This document shows, in pieces, positions 41,043-49,355 of a stretch of DNA of 64,000 nucleotides. The translations under genes and the position numbers were made by a program. Every line of letters begins with the position of its first letter. The first letter of the stretch is position 1. Source of the stretch: Gemmatimonadota bacterium (GTDB lineage Bacteria; Gemmatimonadota; Gemmatimonadetes; Gemmatimonadales; Gemmatimonadaceae); the NCBI GenBank assembly GCA_040388625.1, contig JAZKBK010000002.1:1-64000 (forward strand). The letters are read 5' to 3'. Under the pieces are notes generated by a model. It ran no database searches. It had not been told where the DNA came from and worked only from the letters and a program-made list of their open reading frames with translations.

Positions 41043-41777
41043 TTGCGCCGTACGGAAACGCATCTCGCGTTGCGGCATTTGTCTGTCCTGCTGGTGGGGA
41101 GCGCGGCGTTGGTCGTCGCACGGCCGGCGGCGGCGCAGAGCAATTGCAGTTTCATCTGCAAGCCGACGATCTCCGTTGAGCCGGCCATGATCGAGAACCA
41201 TCTCTTCTCGCACCCGACCACGCGCACACTCGCGACCGGCGCGGTGCAGCGGCTGCCGTCCACGACCAATCTCGAGCTCATTTTCGCGGCGGGAGCATCG
41301 ACGCCGATCAAGCGGCTCTCGCTTTACGGCAGCGTGCAGTGGCTCCCCAACGCCAGCGAAAAGCGGAATCCGTTCACCCTGTACGGCGCGAGCGACATCG
41401 GCGACAAGGTGCGCGCGAACGCACCAACCGTCAGCGCTGGCATCTCGCTTGGCATCGTCGACGCGAGGGACACTAACGGGTGGCTCGGCGTGGACGCGCA
41501 CATCGGTGATCTGTACAGCAGCGCAGCGCGGCCGCATGACTCTGGGGCGTACACGCACAAGCTGGATCTCGGGCTCGCCGCGAACTGGTCCTTGTTCGCA
41601 GGCTTGCCGACGCAAACCTACATGCACGATGTCGTGCTTTCCACGCTGCTGGACTACGTAGCAACGGGCCTGCCGAAAGCGGGCGACGAGGTTCCCAAAG
41701 GCGAGCGCGTGTTCCTGACCGGCGTGCACTCGGCGTCGCTGATCGTCGGGCTCGTATTCCCACTCGCATCGAAATAG
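41043..41777 (+). CDS. Hypothetical secreted/outer-membrane-like protein
   Basis: A 244-residue protein with a signal peptide (LSVLLVGSAALVVARPAAAQ) and then alternating strands (TNLELIFAAGASTPIKRLSLYGSVQWLP, SAGISLGIVDARDT, HKLDLGLAANWSLF, ASLIVGLVFPLASK), ending in a Phe-containing beta signal. This fits a small outer-membrane beta-barrel. TTG start with GGGGGAG about 8 nt upstream. It lies directly before the SMP-30-like gene (3 bp) and may be the first gene of the alcohol-oxidation/respiration operon; its role there is unknown. Confidence 0.6.
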   Translation: MRRTETHLALRHLSVLLVGSAALVVARPAAAQSNCSFICKPTISVEPAMIENHLFSHPTTRTLATGAVQRLPSTTNLELIFAAGASTPIKRLSLYGSVQWLPNASEKRNPFTLYGASDIGDKVRANAPTVSAGISLGIVDARDTNGWLGVDAHIGDLYSSAARPHDSGAYTHKLDLGLAANWSLFAGLPTQTYMHDVVLSTLLDYVATGLPKAGDEVPKGERVFLTGVHSASLIVGLVFPLASK

Positions 41778-41780
41778 ACA

Positions 41781-42716
41781 ATGCCAATTCACTCATATCT
41801 TGTCGCTCCGCGCATCACCGCAGCGCCTGCAATCGCCACCGCAATCCTGCTTGCATTCGGACCCGTAACGGCTCGTACGCAACAGCCGGTGAGCGTCAAC
41901 AGCAGCAGCGTCGTCACCATCGCTGGTGTTGGATTCTCGTCGCCGGAGAACCTGGTGTACGATCCGCAGTCCAATGTGTACCTGGTTTCCAACATCAATG
42001 GAGGCGCGCGTGCGCGTGATGCGAACGGATTCATCAGCCGCGTCGCACCCGACGGAAAGATCCTCCAGCTCAAGTGGATCGACGGAAGTCACGCAGCCAC
42101 GCGGCTCGATGCTCCGAAAGGCCTCGCCATTCACGGAGACACGCTCGCTGTAGCCGACGTGGGAGCGGTGCGCTTCTTCGATCGTCGCACAGGCGCAGCG
42201 CTGGGCGTTCGCATGGTACCAGGTCAGTTGATGAACGACGTCGCGTTCGCCTCCGATGGAAGCGTATACGTCACCGATACGGGCCCCGACGCGGGAAAGC
42301 CCGACAGCGCGGACCACGACGCGATCTACCGGCTATACCACGACGGCCGTACCGCGACTATCGCGAAAGGTCCCAGTCTGATGGGTCCCGATGGACTGGT
42401 CGTCACCGACAGCGGAATCCTTTACGCAACGTTCAAGGGACGCAGCGTCGAAGCGATCTCCAGTTCGGGCACGCACCGCGTGGTTGCAACGCTTCCGGGC
42501 AAACAGGCCGATGGTCTTCGACAGCTGCCAAGCGGGTCGTACATAGTGAGCAGCTGGGGTGCAAAGACCGTTTACAGGATGGAGCCGGACGGGAAGGTTC
42601 AGGCCGTGTTGACTGGCATCACGTCCCCAGCAGGTGTTGCCTACGATACAACGCACGACAAACTGGCCATCACGTCGATGCAGGACAACAAGCTTTACCT
42701 TCTCTCTCTGAGGTGA
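41781..42716 (+). CDS. Secreted SMP-30/gluconolactonase-like beta-propeller
   Basis: A 311-residue protein with an N-terminal hydrophobic signal (about 10-30) and a six-bladed NHL/SMP-30-type propeller: FSSPENLVYDPQSNVYLVSNING, RLDAPKGLAIHGDTLAVADVG, LMNDVAFASDGSVYVTDTG, MGPDGLVVTDSGILYATF, DGLRQLPSGSYIVSSWG. Members bind Ca/Zn and hydrolyse lactones; some are only structural. It directly precedes the PQQ dehydrogenase gene with a TGATG overlap, so a role in handling lactone products of sugar or alcohol oxidation in the periplasm is plausible. Confidence 0.75.
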   Translation: MPIHSYLVAPRITAAPAIATAILLAFGPVTARTQQPVSVNSSSVVTIAGVGFSSPENLVYDPQSNVYLVSNINGGARARDANGFISRVAPDGKILQLKWIDGSHAATRLDAPKGLAIHGDTLAVADVGAVRFFDRRTGAALGVRMVPGQLMNDVAFASDGSVYVTDTGPDAGKPDSADHDAIYRLYHDGRTATIAKGPSLMGPDGLVVTDSGILYATFKGRSVEAISSSGTHRVVATLPGKQADGLRQLPSGSYIVSSWGAKTVYRMEPDGKVQAVLTGITSPAGVAYDTTHDKLAITSMQDNKLYLLSLR

Positions 42717-44677
42717 TGCAGCCAGTGGACAATCCCTCGATTCGCATTGCGTTCCGCTCGCTGATCTCTCTGGCGTTCGCGGGCGTTGCTGTCACCGCCT
42801 GCACTACTCATGAATATCCTGGTCGCCGCGCAAATGACGCGGGTGATTCATCGGGTGTATCGGCGGTCGCACCAAGCGCCACCAGCACTTCCGCGGGTGA
42901 GAACGTGACTGGCGCAACAGCTCCAACCGGCCCGGGATGGGGAATTCCGGCGGACGGCGACTGGACTACGCAGGGGCGGGACTACGCCAATACGCGATAC
43001 AGTCCACTTGCCGAGATAGATACCAACAACGTCTCGTCGTTGCGAATTGCATGGAGCTTCAATGATGGGGTGTTGCACGGTCATGAAGGGACGCCGCTCG
43101 TCGCGAACAACACGATGTATCTCGTCACGCCATTTCCGGACATCGCGTACGCACTCGACCTCACCAAGCCCGGCGCACCGATCAAGTGGACGTACAGACC
43201 CAACCCCTCGCCGATCGCGATAGGAAAGGCGTGCTGCGACGTGGTGAATCGCGGATGGCAGCTCGCTGACGGAAAGCTCATCTACAATCTGCTGGACGGT
43301 CACACCGTTGCCGTGGACGCCGCGACGGGGAAGGAAGTGTGGCGCACGCAGGTGTACGACGTGACGCAGGGTGTGACGATGACGATGGCGCCGGTGATCG
43401 TGAAGGACAAGGTGCTGGTTGGCAACAGCGGCGGAGAGATGGGTGTGCTTGGCTCGCTCACCGCGCTCGATCTCAAGACGGGAAAGATCGACTGGCAGGC
43501 GACGAGCACGGGTCCGGATTCGCTCGTCAAGATCGGCCCCGACTTCAAGCCGTTCTACTCGTGGATGCAGGGCAAAAATCTGGGAGAGACTACGTGGCCC
43601 GCGGGCGCGTGGAAGAACGGCGCCGGCGCGGTGTGGGGATGGATCACCTACGACCCGGACCTCAATCTCATCTACGCCGGCACGAGCAACACGGGACCAT
43701 GGAATGCGCAGCAGCGCCCCGGGCTCAATCTCTGGACCAGCGGCGTGTTCGCCCGCGATCCGGATAACGGTATGGCGAAATGGGCGTTCGTGTTCACCCC
43801 ACACAACGAGTGGGACTACGACGGCGTGAACGAGAACATTCTCGTAAACCTTCCGATCAACGGAAAACAGCGGAAGGTGATGGTGCAATTCAACCGTAAC
43901 GGTTTCGCGTACACGATCGACCGCGCGACTGGCGAAGTACTGGTGGCAAGTCCGTTCGGTCACGAAAACTGGGCTTCTGGAATCGATTCGGTCACCAAGA
44001 TGCCAATAGTCGTTCCGGAGAAGAAGACAGAGGTGCCGGGACATTGGGTGCGCGACATCTGTCCCGCTGATATCGGCGTCAAGGACGAACAACCGGCGGC
44101 GTTCTCGCCACGCACGGGTCTGTTCTACGTGCCAGTGCAGAACATCTGCATGGATTACAAGGGACGCGAAGTGAGCTACATCGCGGGCACTCCGTACTGG
44201 GGGGCAGACATGACACGCCACGTGGGGCCCGGCGGAAACTACGGCGAGTTCATCGCATGGAACGCATCCACCGGCAAGAAGGTCTGGGGCATTCCGGAGA
44301 AATTTCTGGTGTACAGTGGCGTTCTCGTAACCGGCGGCGACGTCGCGTTCTACGGTACGGTGGACGGCTGGTTTCGCGCCGTCAACGCGCGAACGGGAAA
44401 GATCCTCTGGTCTCAGAAACTCGGCTCCGGAATCATTGGCGCACCGATGACGTTCCGCGGACCGGACGGACATCAATACGTATCCGTACTGGCGGGTGTT
44501 GGCGGGGCTGCGATGGTTACAAAGGCGATGCCCGGATTTCCTGCGCGCGGTGGAACGCTCTACACGTTCGCGCTCGACTCGGCCGTACCAGCGATCGGGC
44601 AGACGTCGGCACCGGGCGTTCAGGGATCACAGAGTGGCGGATCCAGTAATGGCGCTCAAGCAAAGGGGAAGCGCTGA
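42716..44677 (+). CDS. Lanthanide-type PQQ-dependent alcohol dehydrogenase (XoxF/ExaF-like), lipoprotein
   Basis: A 653-residue quinoprotein with an eight-bladed propeller. Diagnostic sites: vicinal cysteines ACCDVVNRG (C173-C174), Glu241 in GGEMGVLG, Asn325 in GTSNTGPWN, and EWDYDGVNE with catalytic Asp367 plus Asp369. The extra Asp two residues after the catalytic one is the marker of lanthanide-dependent enzymes; calcium MxaF has Ala there. It oxidises primary alcohols and passes electrons to cytochrome c. A lipobox (VTAC, C29) is unusual, since most family members are soluble periplasmic proteins. It overlaps the SMP-30-like and cytochrome genes (TGATG) and leads into caa3 oxidase genes. 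Confidence 0.88.
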   Translation: MQPVDNPSIRIAFRSLISLAFAGVAVTACTTHEYPGRRANDAGDSSGVSAVAPSATSTSAGENVTGATAPTGPGWGIPADGDWTTQGRDYANTRYSPLAEIDTNNVSSLRIAWSFNDGVLHGHEGTPLVANNTMYLVTPFPDIAYALDLTKPGAPIKWTYRPNPSPIAIGKACCDVVNRGWQLADGKLIYNLLDGHTVAVDAATGKEVWRTQVYDVTQGVTMTMAPVIVKDKVLVGNSGGEMGVLGSLTALDLKTGKIDWQATSTGPDSLVKIGPDFKPFYSWMQGKNLGETTWPAGAWKNGAGAVWGWITYDPDLNLIYAGTSNTGPWNAQQRPGLNLWTSGVFARDPDNGMAKWAFVFTPHNEWDYDGVNENILVNLPINGKQRKVMVQFNRNGFAYTIDRATGEVLVASPFGHENWASGIDSVTKMPIVVPEKKTEVPGHWVRDICPADIGVKDEQPAAFSPRTGLFYVPVQNICMDYKGREVSYIAGTPYWGADMTRHVGPGGNYGEFIAWNASTGKKVWGIPEKFLVYSGVLVTGGDVAFYGTVDGWFRAVNARTGKILWSQKLGSGIIGAPMTFRGPDGHQYVSVLAGVGGAAMVTKAMPGFPARGGTLYTFALDSAVPAIGQTSAPGVQGSQSGGSSNGAQAKGKR

Positions 44678-45261
44678 TGACTATCCATGCGTTCGCTTTT
44701 CGCAGCGCGCCATGTTTTCGCGCCGCGGCGATTGCGTTGTTGATCGGCAGCGTTCAGGCGTGCAAGGGGCAGCCTGAACTGCTGCGGGAAGGATCCACTG
44801 GTGGCATTCCACTGCCAAAGGATTCCACTCTCGCACGTGTTGCGCTTGGCGATCTCGCGGGATCCACGCGCAACACGCTTCTCACCTCTATCAAGAATCC
44901 CTACGAGGGCAACACGGGTGCGATCGAGGCCGGAGGTGAGCTTTTCATTCGCATGAACTGTGTTGCGTGTCACGGTTACGACGCCAGAGGCGGCATGGGT
45001 CCGGATCTCACCGATACGTACTGGCGTTATGGCGGATCGCCTGCCGAGATATACAAGTCGATAAGTGAAGGACGACCGCAGGGAATGCCGGCGTGGGGAG
45101 CGATGCTTACGAGCGACGAATTATGGAAGCTCACCGCGTATGTTCAGAACCTGGGCGGCAGTTTTCCAGCGGCGCTTGCCGAGCAGGGGAAGCAGGGCAA
45201 CCTCGGCACCACACTGGACACCGCAACCGGCGTGTTGAAGGGCCGCCAGAGCGAACCGTAG
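44677..45261 (+). CDS. Class I cytochrome c lipoprotein
   Basis: A 194-residue c-type cytochrome: lipobox VQAC (C29), one heme motif CVACH (C95, C98, H99) and the axial Met in GRPQGMPAWG (M137). It probably accepts electrons from the preceding PQQ dehydrogenase and hands them to the caa3 oxidase encoded next. Its ATG shares the A of the dehydrogenase stop. It takes the place of XoxG, though with no obvious sequence signature of that group. The C-terminal 25 residues are disordered. Confidence 0.85.
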   Translation: MTIHAFAFRSAPCFRAAAIALLIGSVQACKGQPELLREGSTGGIPLPKDSTLARVALGDLAGSTRNTLLTSIKNPYEGNTGAIEAGGELFIRMNCVACHGYDARGGMGPDLTDTYWRYGGSPAEIYKSISEGRPQGMPAWGAMLTSDELWKLTAYVQNLGGSFPAALAEQGKQGNLGTTLDTATGVLKGRQSEP

Positions 45262-45266
45262 ACGTG

Positions 45267-46292
45267 ATGTCACTCCCATACATCATAGCGCAAACGCGGC
45301 TCGACTCGCATGCGCCGAGTTACATGCGCCCAGCCGGCGCTCCAGCCGGCGGCGAGGCGGTGCTCGGCTGGGCACTCACGATCATTGCAGTCGCTGTAAC
45401 GGTAGTCATAGCGATTCTGCTCGTGGTTGCGGTGCTGCGAAAGCGCGAGGATCCGGACAGCACTACTAAACGGAATGCGTCCGACGGTACACCTCGCGTC
45501 AAGATAGTACCTGGCCTGTCCTGGATCTACGTCGGTCTCGCGATCACCGTGGTGATCCTGCTGGGAGCGTTCGGTGCAACTGTCGTATCGCTCGCCAGCT
45601 CGGCGCACGCGCCATCACGGCCGAAGATCACCATGGACATAACAGCGCACCAATGGTGGTGGGAAGTGCGCATGGAAGACTCGGTGCCGAGCGATGCATT
45701 CGTTACGGCGAACGAGATTCATGTACCGGTGGGAGTCCCGGTGGAAATTCGAGTCCAGTCGCAGGATGTGATTCACTCGTTCTGGGTTCCGGAGCTGTTT
45801 GGCAAGATGGATGTCATCCCCGGGCAGATCAACGTGACGTGGATGCGAGCCGATCGCAGCGGAACGTATCGGGGTGCCTGCGCAGAGTATTGCGGCCTGC
45901 AGCACGCGCACATGGCCTTCGCGATCACCGCGGAACCGCAGAAGATGTACGACAGATGGGCTGCGGCGCAGCGCGCCACCAGTGCCAATTCGCTACCGCC
46001 GAATGCAGCTCTGCCGCCGAACGTGCTTCATGGCGAGGCCGTCTTCGTTGCGACGTGCAGCGGATGCCACACGGTTCGTGGGACGAACGCGCTGGGACGT
46101 GTCGGGCCGGATCTCACTCACATTGCGAGCCGGCAGACCATTGGCGCGGGATTGATCGACAACACACCGGCAAATCTGATGCGATGGGTATCTGATGCGC
46201 AGGCGATGAAGCCGGGCGTGCTCATGCCCAGGATGGACCTCCGCCACGACGACGTAGCCGCCGTCGTCTCTTATCTCACGACGCTTCACTGA
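45267..46292 (+). CDS. ctaC: caa3-type cytochrome c oxidase subunit II with fused cytochrome c
   Basis: A 341-residue subunit II. Two membrane helices (about 31-57 and 84-110) precede the cupredoxin CuA domain: ITAHQWWWEV, VIHSFWVPELFGKMD (H170), and C205-AEY-C209-GLQ-H213-AH-M216. A C-terminal cytochrome c (CSGCH, 264-268, with Met in GVLMPRM) makes it caa3-type. It accepts electrons from the cytochrome encoded just upstream, 5 bp away. GTG 45264 is an alternative start. It is followed 19 bp later by the fused subunit I/III. Confidence 0.92.
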   Translation: MSLPYIIAQTRLDSHAPSYMRPAGAPAGGEAVLGWALTIIAVAVTVVIAILLVVAVLRKREDPDSTTKRNASDGTPRVKIVPGLSWIYVGLAITVVILLGAFGATVVSLASSAHAPSRPKITMDITAHQWWWEVRMEDSVPSDAFVTANEIHVPVGVPVEIRVQSQDVIHSFWVPELFGKMDVIPGQINVTWMRADRSGTYRGACAEYCGLQHAHMAFAITAEPQKMYDRWAAAQRATSANSLPPNAALPPNVLHGEAVFVATCSGCHTVRGTNALGRVGPDLTHIASRQTIGAGLIDNTPANLMRWVSDAQAMKPGVLMPRMDLRHDDVAAVVSYLTTLH

Positions 46293-46311
46293 CGAGCGCA
46301 AGGAGCACAAC

Positions 46312-48816
46312 GTGGCAGCAACGCTCGACCCGGCCGTGACCACTTCTCTCCAGGCAACCTGGGAAACGCCGCCCGGAATCCGCGGGTTCCTGACGTCGGT
46401 CGATCACAAGACGATCGGCAAGCGCTACCTGGTGACCGCATTCGTCTTTCTCCTGCTCGGCGGACTCGAGGCAGCCGCGATGCGCGCGCAGCTGGCAGCC
46501 GCGAACCTGCATCTGCTGACACCGGAACAATACAACCAGCTCTTCACCGTGCACGGCGTGACGATGATCTTTCTGTACGCCGCGCCAATCCTGTCGGGGT
46601 TCAGCAACTACCTGTGGCCGCTGATGCTCGGCTCGCGCGACATGGCATTCCCGCGATTGAACGCGTTGAGCTACTGGCTGTTCGTTGGTGCGGGGTTGTT
46701 CATCTATTCGAGCGTGTTCAACGGCCAGATGCCAAATGCGGGCTGGTTCGACTACGTGCCGTACGCGGAGCGCGCTTTCGACCCTGGTCGCAATATCGAC
46801 TTCTACGCTCTGGGGCTGTTGCTTCTCGGCATATCCACCACCGTCGGATCGGCCAATTTCATCGTCACGCTGTTCAAGACGCGTGCACCGGGAATGTCTC
46901 TCAACAGGTTGCCGATCATCGTGTGGGGAACGCTCACCGCGTCGATCGTCAATCTGTTCGCGTTGCCGTCGCTGTCGGTAGCCCTGATCTTCCTGTATCT
47001 CGACCGACGCTACGGCACGCACTTCTTCGATCCCGCGTCGGGTGGCAAACCGTTGCTCTGGCAGCATCTGTTCTGGATTTTCGGACATCCCTGGGTGTAC
47101 GTGATCGTATTGCCGGCGATGGGAATCGTATCGGATGCACTCCCTACGTTCTGCCGGCGGCCACTGGTGGGTTACACTTTTGTCGCGCTCGCCACCATGG
47201 CTACGGGAGTGCTGGGATTCGGAGTGTGGCTGCACCACATGTTCGCGACCGGAATCCCGCCATTGGGGCTCGCGTTCTTCGGCGGTGCGAGCATGATCAT
47301 CGCGATACCGAGCGCGGTTGGAGTGTTCGCGTGGCTCGCGACCATATGGTACGGCCGGCCCGTCCGAACCACCGCGTTCCTGTTCATGGTTGGATTCATA
47401 CTGCTGTTCACGATCGGCGGTGTTTCCGGCGTGATGACAGCCGCTGTCCCGTTCGACTGGCAACTCACCGACACGTATTTCATAGTCGCCCATCTGCATT
47501 ACGTACTCGTCGGCATCAACGTATTTCCTGTATTCGCCGGATTCTACTACTGGTTTCCGAAGATGACTGGCAGGATGCTCGATGAGCGACTGGGGCGCTG
47601 GAATTTCTGGACGATGTTCGTTGGAGTGAATGTTCTGTTCTTTCCGATGCACTGGCTCGGCCTCATGGGAATGCCACGACGCATCTACACCTATGACTCC
47701 GGGCTTGGCTGGAGTACGACGAATCTCGTTGTAACGATCGGCGCGTATCTCTTTGCAATCGGCGTACTGCTCTTCATCATCAACGCAATTCGTTCACTGA
47801 AACATGGCGTGCTGGCCGGCAACAATCCGTGGGATGCGCCGACTCTGGAATGGTCGGTGAGCTCACCGCCACCGCCATACAACTTCGCGACGATTCCGGT
47901 GATCGCGAGTCGGCACCCCTTGTGGGAGGATCGGCTCCCCGAAGAGGGGGGCGGTCACAGCGTGCTGGGCAACGGGCCGTTGCTCGACACGGGACGCGAG
48001 ACGTTCGGGATAACTCCACTGGACGCCGAGCCGGATGTGGTGATGAAAATGCCGTCCGACAGTATCTGGCCATTCATGCTTGCGATAGCGCTGACGTTGA
48101 CGTGCTTTGGGCTCGTGTGGCCGTCCACTGTCTGGACGGCGACCGGTTTGCTGATCGCAACCATTTCCGTAATTGCCTGGTTCAGTCCCCGGTCCGGAGC
48201 AAGGCAGCACGAGACCGTGGAGACATTGTTCGGAATGCTTCCGGTAGACGGCGAGGGATATCACTCAGTAGCGTGGTGGGGAATGGCGTGCGTCATCGCC
48301 ACCGAAGCCGCGTTCTTCGCATATCTGCTCGCAAGCTACGCCTATCTCTCGGCATCTTCGATCAACCCGTGGCCGGGCGCGAGTCCCGATCTTCGTCTTG
48401 CGCTGCCGAACACGATCATTCTCATAGTGAGTAGCATCGTGCTTCAGTACGGCCGTCGACAGGGCGAGAACGGACGCCCGTCACGCCTGCGTGGAGCGAT
48501 GCTCCTCACAGTGTTGCTCGGTATTGTATTTCTCGTGATCCAGGCGGCGGAGTTTCACAGCAAGCTCGCGACAGTGAGACCGACGACGGACGCGTATGGC
48601 TCACTGTTCTATACGATCACGGGCTTTCACGGAGCGCACGTGCTTGCCGGATTGGTAATGCTCGTTACTGTCCTGGTGCGTGGATCGCGCCGCGCGGCGC
48701 ACGGAGGAAACAGCGGATGGCTCGCCATCGCGAATGTGACGATGTACTGGCACTTCGTCGACGTGGTCTGGATCTGCGTCTTCGCGTCGCTGTACGTCCT
48801 GCCGCACGTACGATGA
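46312..48816 (+). CDS. ctaD: Cytochrome c oxidase fused subunits I and III
   Basis: An 834-residue fusion. Residues 1 to about 560 form subunit I: heme a ligand H81 (HGVTMIF), CuB ligands H259 with cross-linked Y263 (FGHPWVYVIVLP) and H308-H309 (WLHHMFATG), and AHLHYVLVG for the other hemes. After two or three linker helices, residues about 630-834 are subunit III (WWGMACVIATEAAFFAYLLASYAYL, TGFHGAHVLAGLVML, MYWHFVDVVWICVFASLYVLP). It reduces O2 to water and pumps protons. Such I-III fusions occur in Thermus-type caa3 enzymes. GTG start; GAGCGCAAGGAG lies just upstream. Subunit IV may be the next gene. Confidence 0.93.
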   Translation: MAATLDPAVTTSLQATWETPPGIRGFLTSVDHKTIGKRYLVTAFVFLLLGGLEAAAMRAQLAAANLHLLTPEQYNQLFTVHGVTMIFLYAAPILSGFSNYLWPLMLGSRDMAFPRLNALSYWLFVGAGLFIYSSVFNGQMPNAGWFDYVPYAERAFDPGRNIDFYALGLLLLGISTTVGSANFIVTLFKTRAPGMSLNRLPIIVWGTLTASIVNLFALPSLSVALIFLYLDRRYGTHFFDPASGGKPLLWQHLFWIFGHPWVYVIVLPAMGIVSDALPTFCRRPLVGYTFVALATMATGVLGFGVWLHHMFATGIPPLGLAFFGGASMIIAIPSAVGVFAWLATIWYGRPVRTTAFLFMVGFILLFTIGGVSGVMTAAVPFDWQLTDTYFIVAHLHYVLVGINVFPVFAGFYYWFPKMTGRMLDERLGRWNFWTMFVGVNVLFFPMHWLGLMGMPRRIYTYDSGLGWSTTNLVVTIGAYLFAIGVLLFIINAIRSLKHGVLAGNNPWDAPTLEWSVSSPPPPYNFATIPVIASRHPLWEDRLPEEGGGHSVLGNGPLLDTGRETFGITPLDAEPDVVMKMPSDSIWPFMLAIALTLTCFGLVWPSTVWTATGLLIATISVIAWFSPRSGARQHETVETLFGMLPVDGEGYHSVAWWGMACVIATEAAFFAYLLASYAYLSASSINPWPGASPDLRLALPNTIILIVSSIVLQYGRRQGENGRPSRLRGAMLLTVLLGIVFLVIQAAEFHSKLATVRPTTDAYGSLFYTITGFHGAHVLAGLVMLVTVLVRGSRRAAHGGNSGWLAIANVTMYWHFVDVVWICVFASLYVLPHVR

Positions 48817-49274
48817 GTACGCGGAACAATGCGGCGCCGACGCTCGGCGGGAGCAGCGTGGACCATCCGTCGCCATCACGCGGTACCGTAGGCCTTGCGT
48901 CGTTGTGGTTCGGGTTGGGCGGTGGCCCGATTGCGTGGAGTGTGTTCACGATCGCGATCTACGCTATCGCCGCACAGGCGTGTTACCCCAGGATGGTACC
49001 GCTGTCGACTCCAACGATGGGCGCCAGAACGTTGTATGTGTCACTGATCATCATCTCGTGTGCTGCCGTGATCGTTGGCGTTGCAGCGGGCCTGGTGTCC
49101 ATGCGAAACTGGCGACGCACGAGCGGGGAAATCAGCGGCGATACGCACTGGGCACTCGATACCGGTGAGGGGCGCACACGGTTCATGGCGGTGTCGAGCG
49201 TGATGACGAGCGCGGTATTCCTGCTGGCGATTCTCGTGGATGTGGCCGCGATCGTGGTAATCAAGCCATGCTGA
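48813..49274 (+). CDS. Small membrane protein linked to the oxidase
   Basis: A 153-residue protein with three membrane helices (about 24-50, 66-89 and 126-150). It overlaps the oxidase gene by four bases (ATGA), so it is translationally coupled and probably an accessory subunit or assembly factor. It has Gly-rich GLASLWFGLGGGPIAWSVFTIAIY and a CYP motif but no family signature I recognise. CtaF/subunit IV proteins are usually smaller. Confidence 0.65.
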   Translation: MSTRNNAAPTLGGSSVDHPSPSRGTVGLASLWFGLGGGPIAWSVFTIAIYAIAAQACYPRMVPLSTPTMGARTLYVSLIIISCAAVIVGVAAGLVSMRNWRRTSGEISGDTHWALDTGEGRTRFMAVSSVMTSAVFLLAILVDVAAIVVIKPC

Positions 49275-49355
49275 TGACGGCGCGATACGTTGGCGTGCCG
49301 GGTGTGATAAATCGTATATTTTATCCATACCTGGATCCAAACGAGGAATCGATAG

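Noticed and set aside
42848-44476. A 542-codon open frame on the minus strand opposite the PQQ dehydrogenase
   Set aside because: It mirrors the third-position GC bias of the true gene, has no start signal and no recognisable motif; the plus strand has all quinoprotein landmarks.
46276-47652. A 458-codon minus-strand frame opposite oxidase subunit I
   Set aside because: Charged low-complexity His/Arg/Glu/Gln composition typical of antisense of membrane helices.
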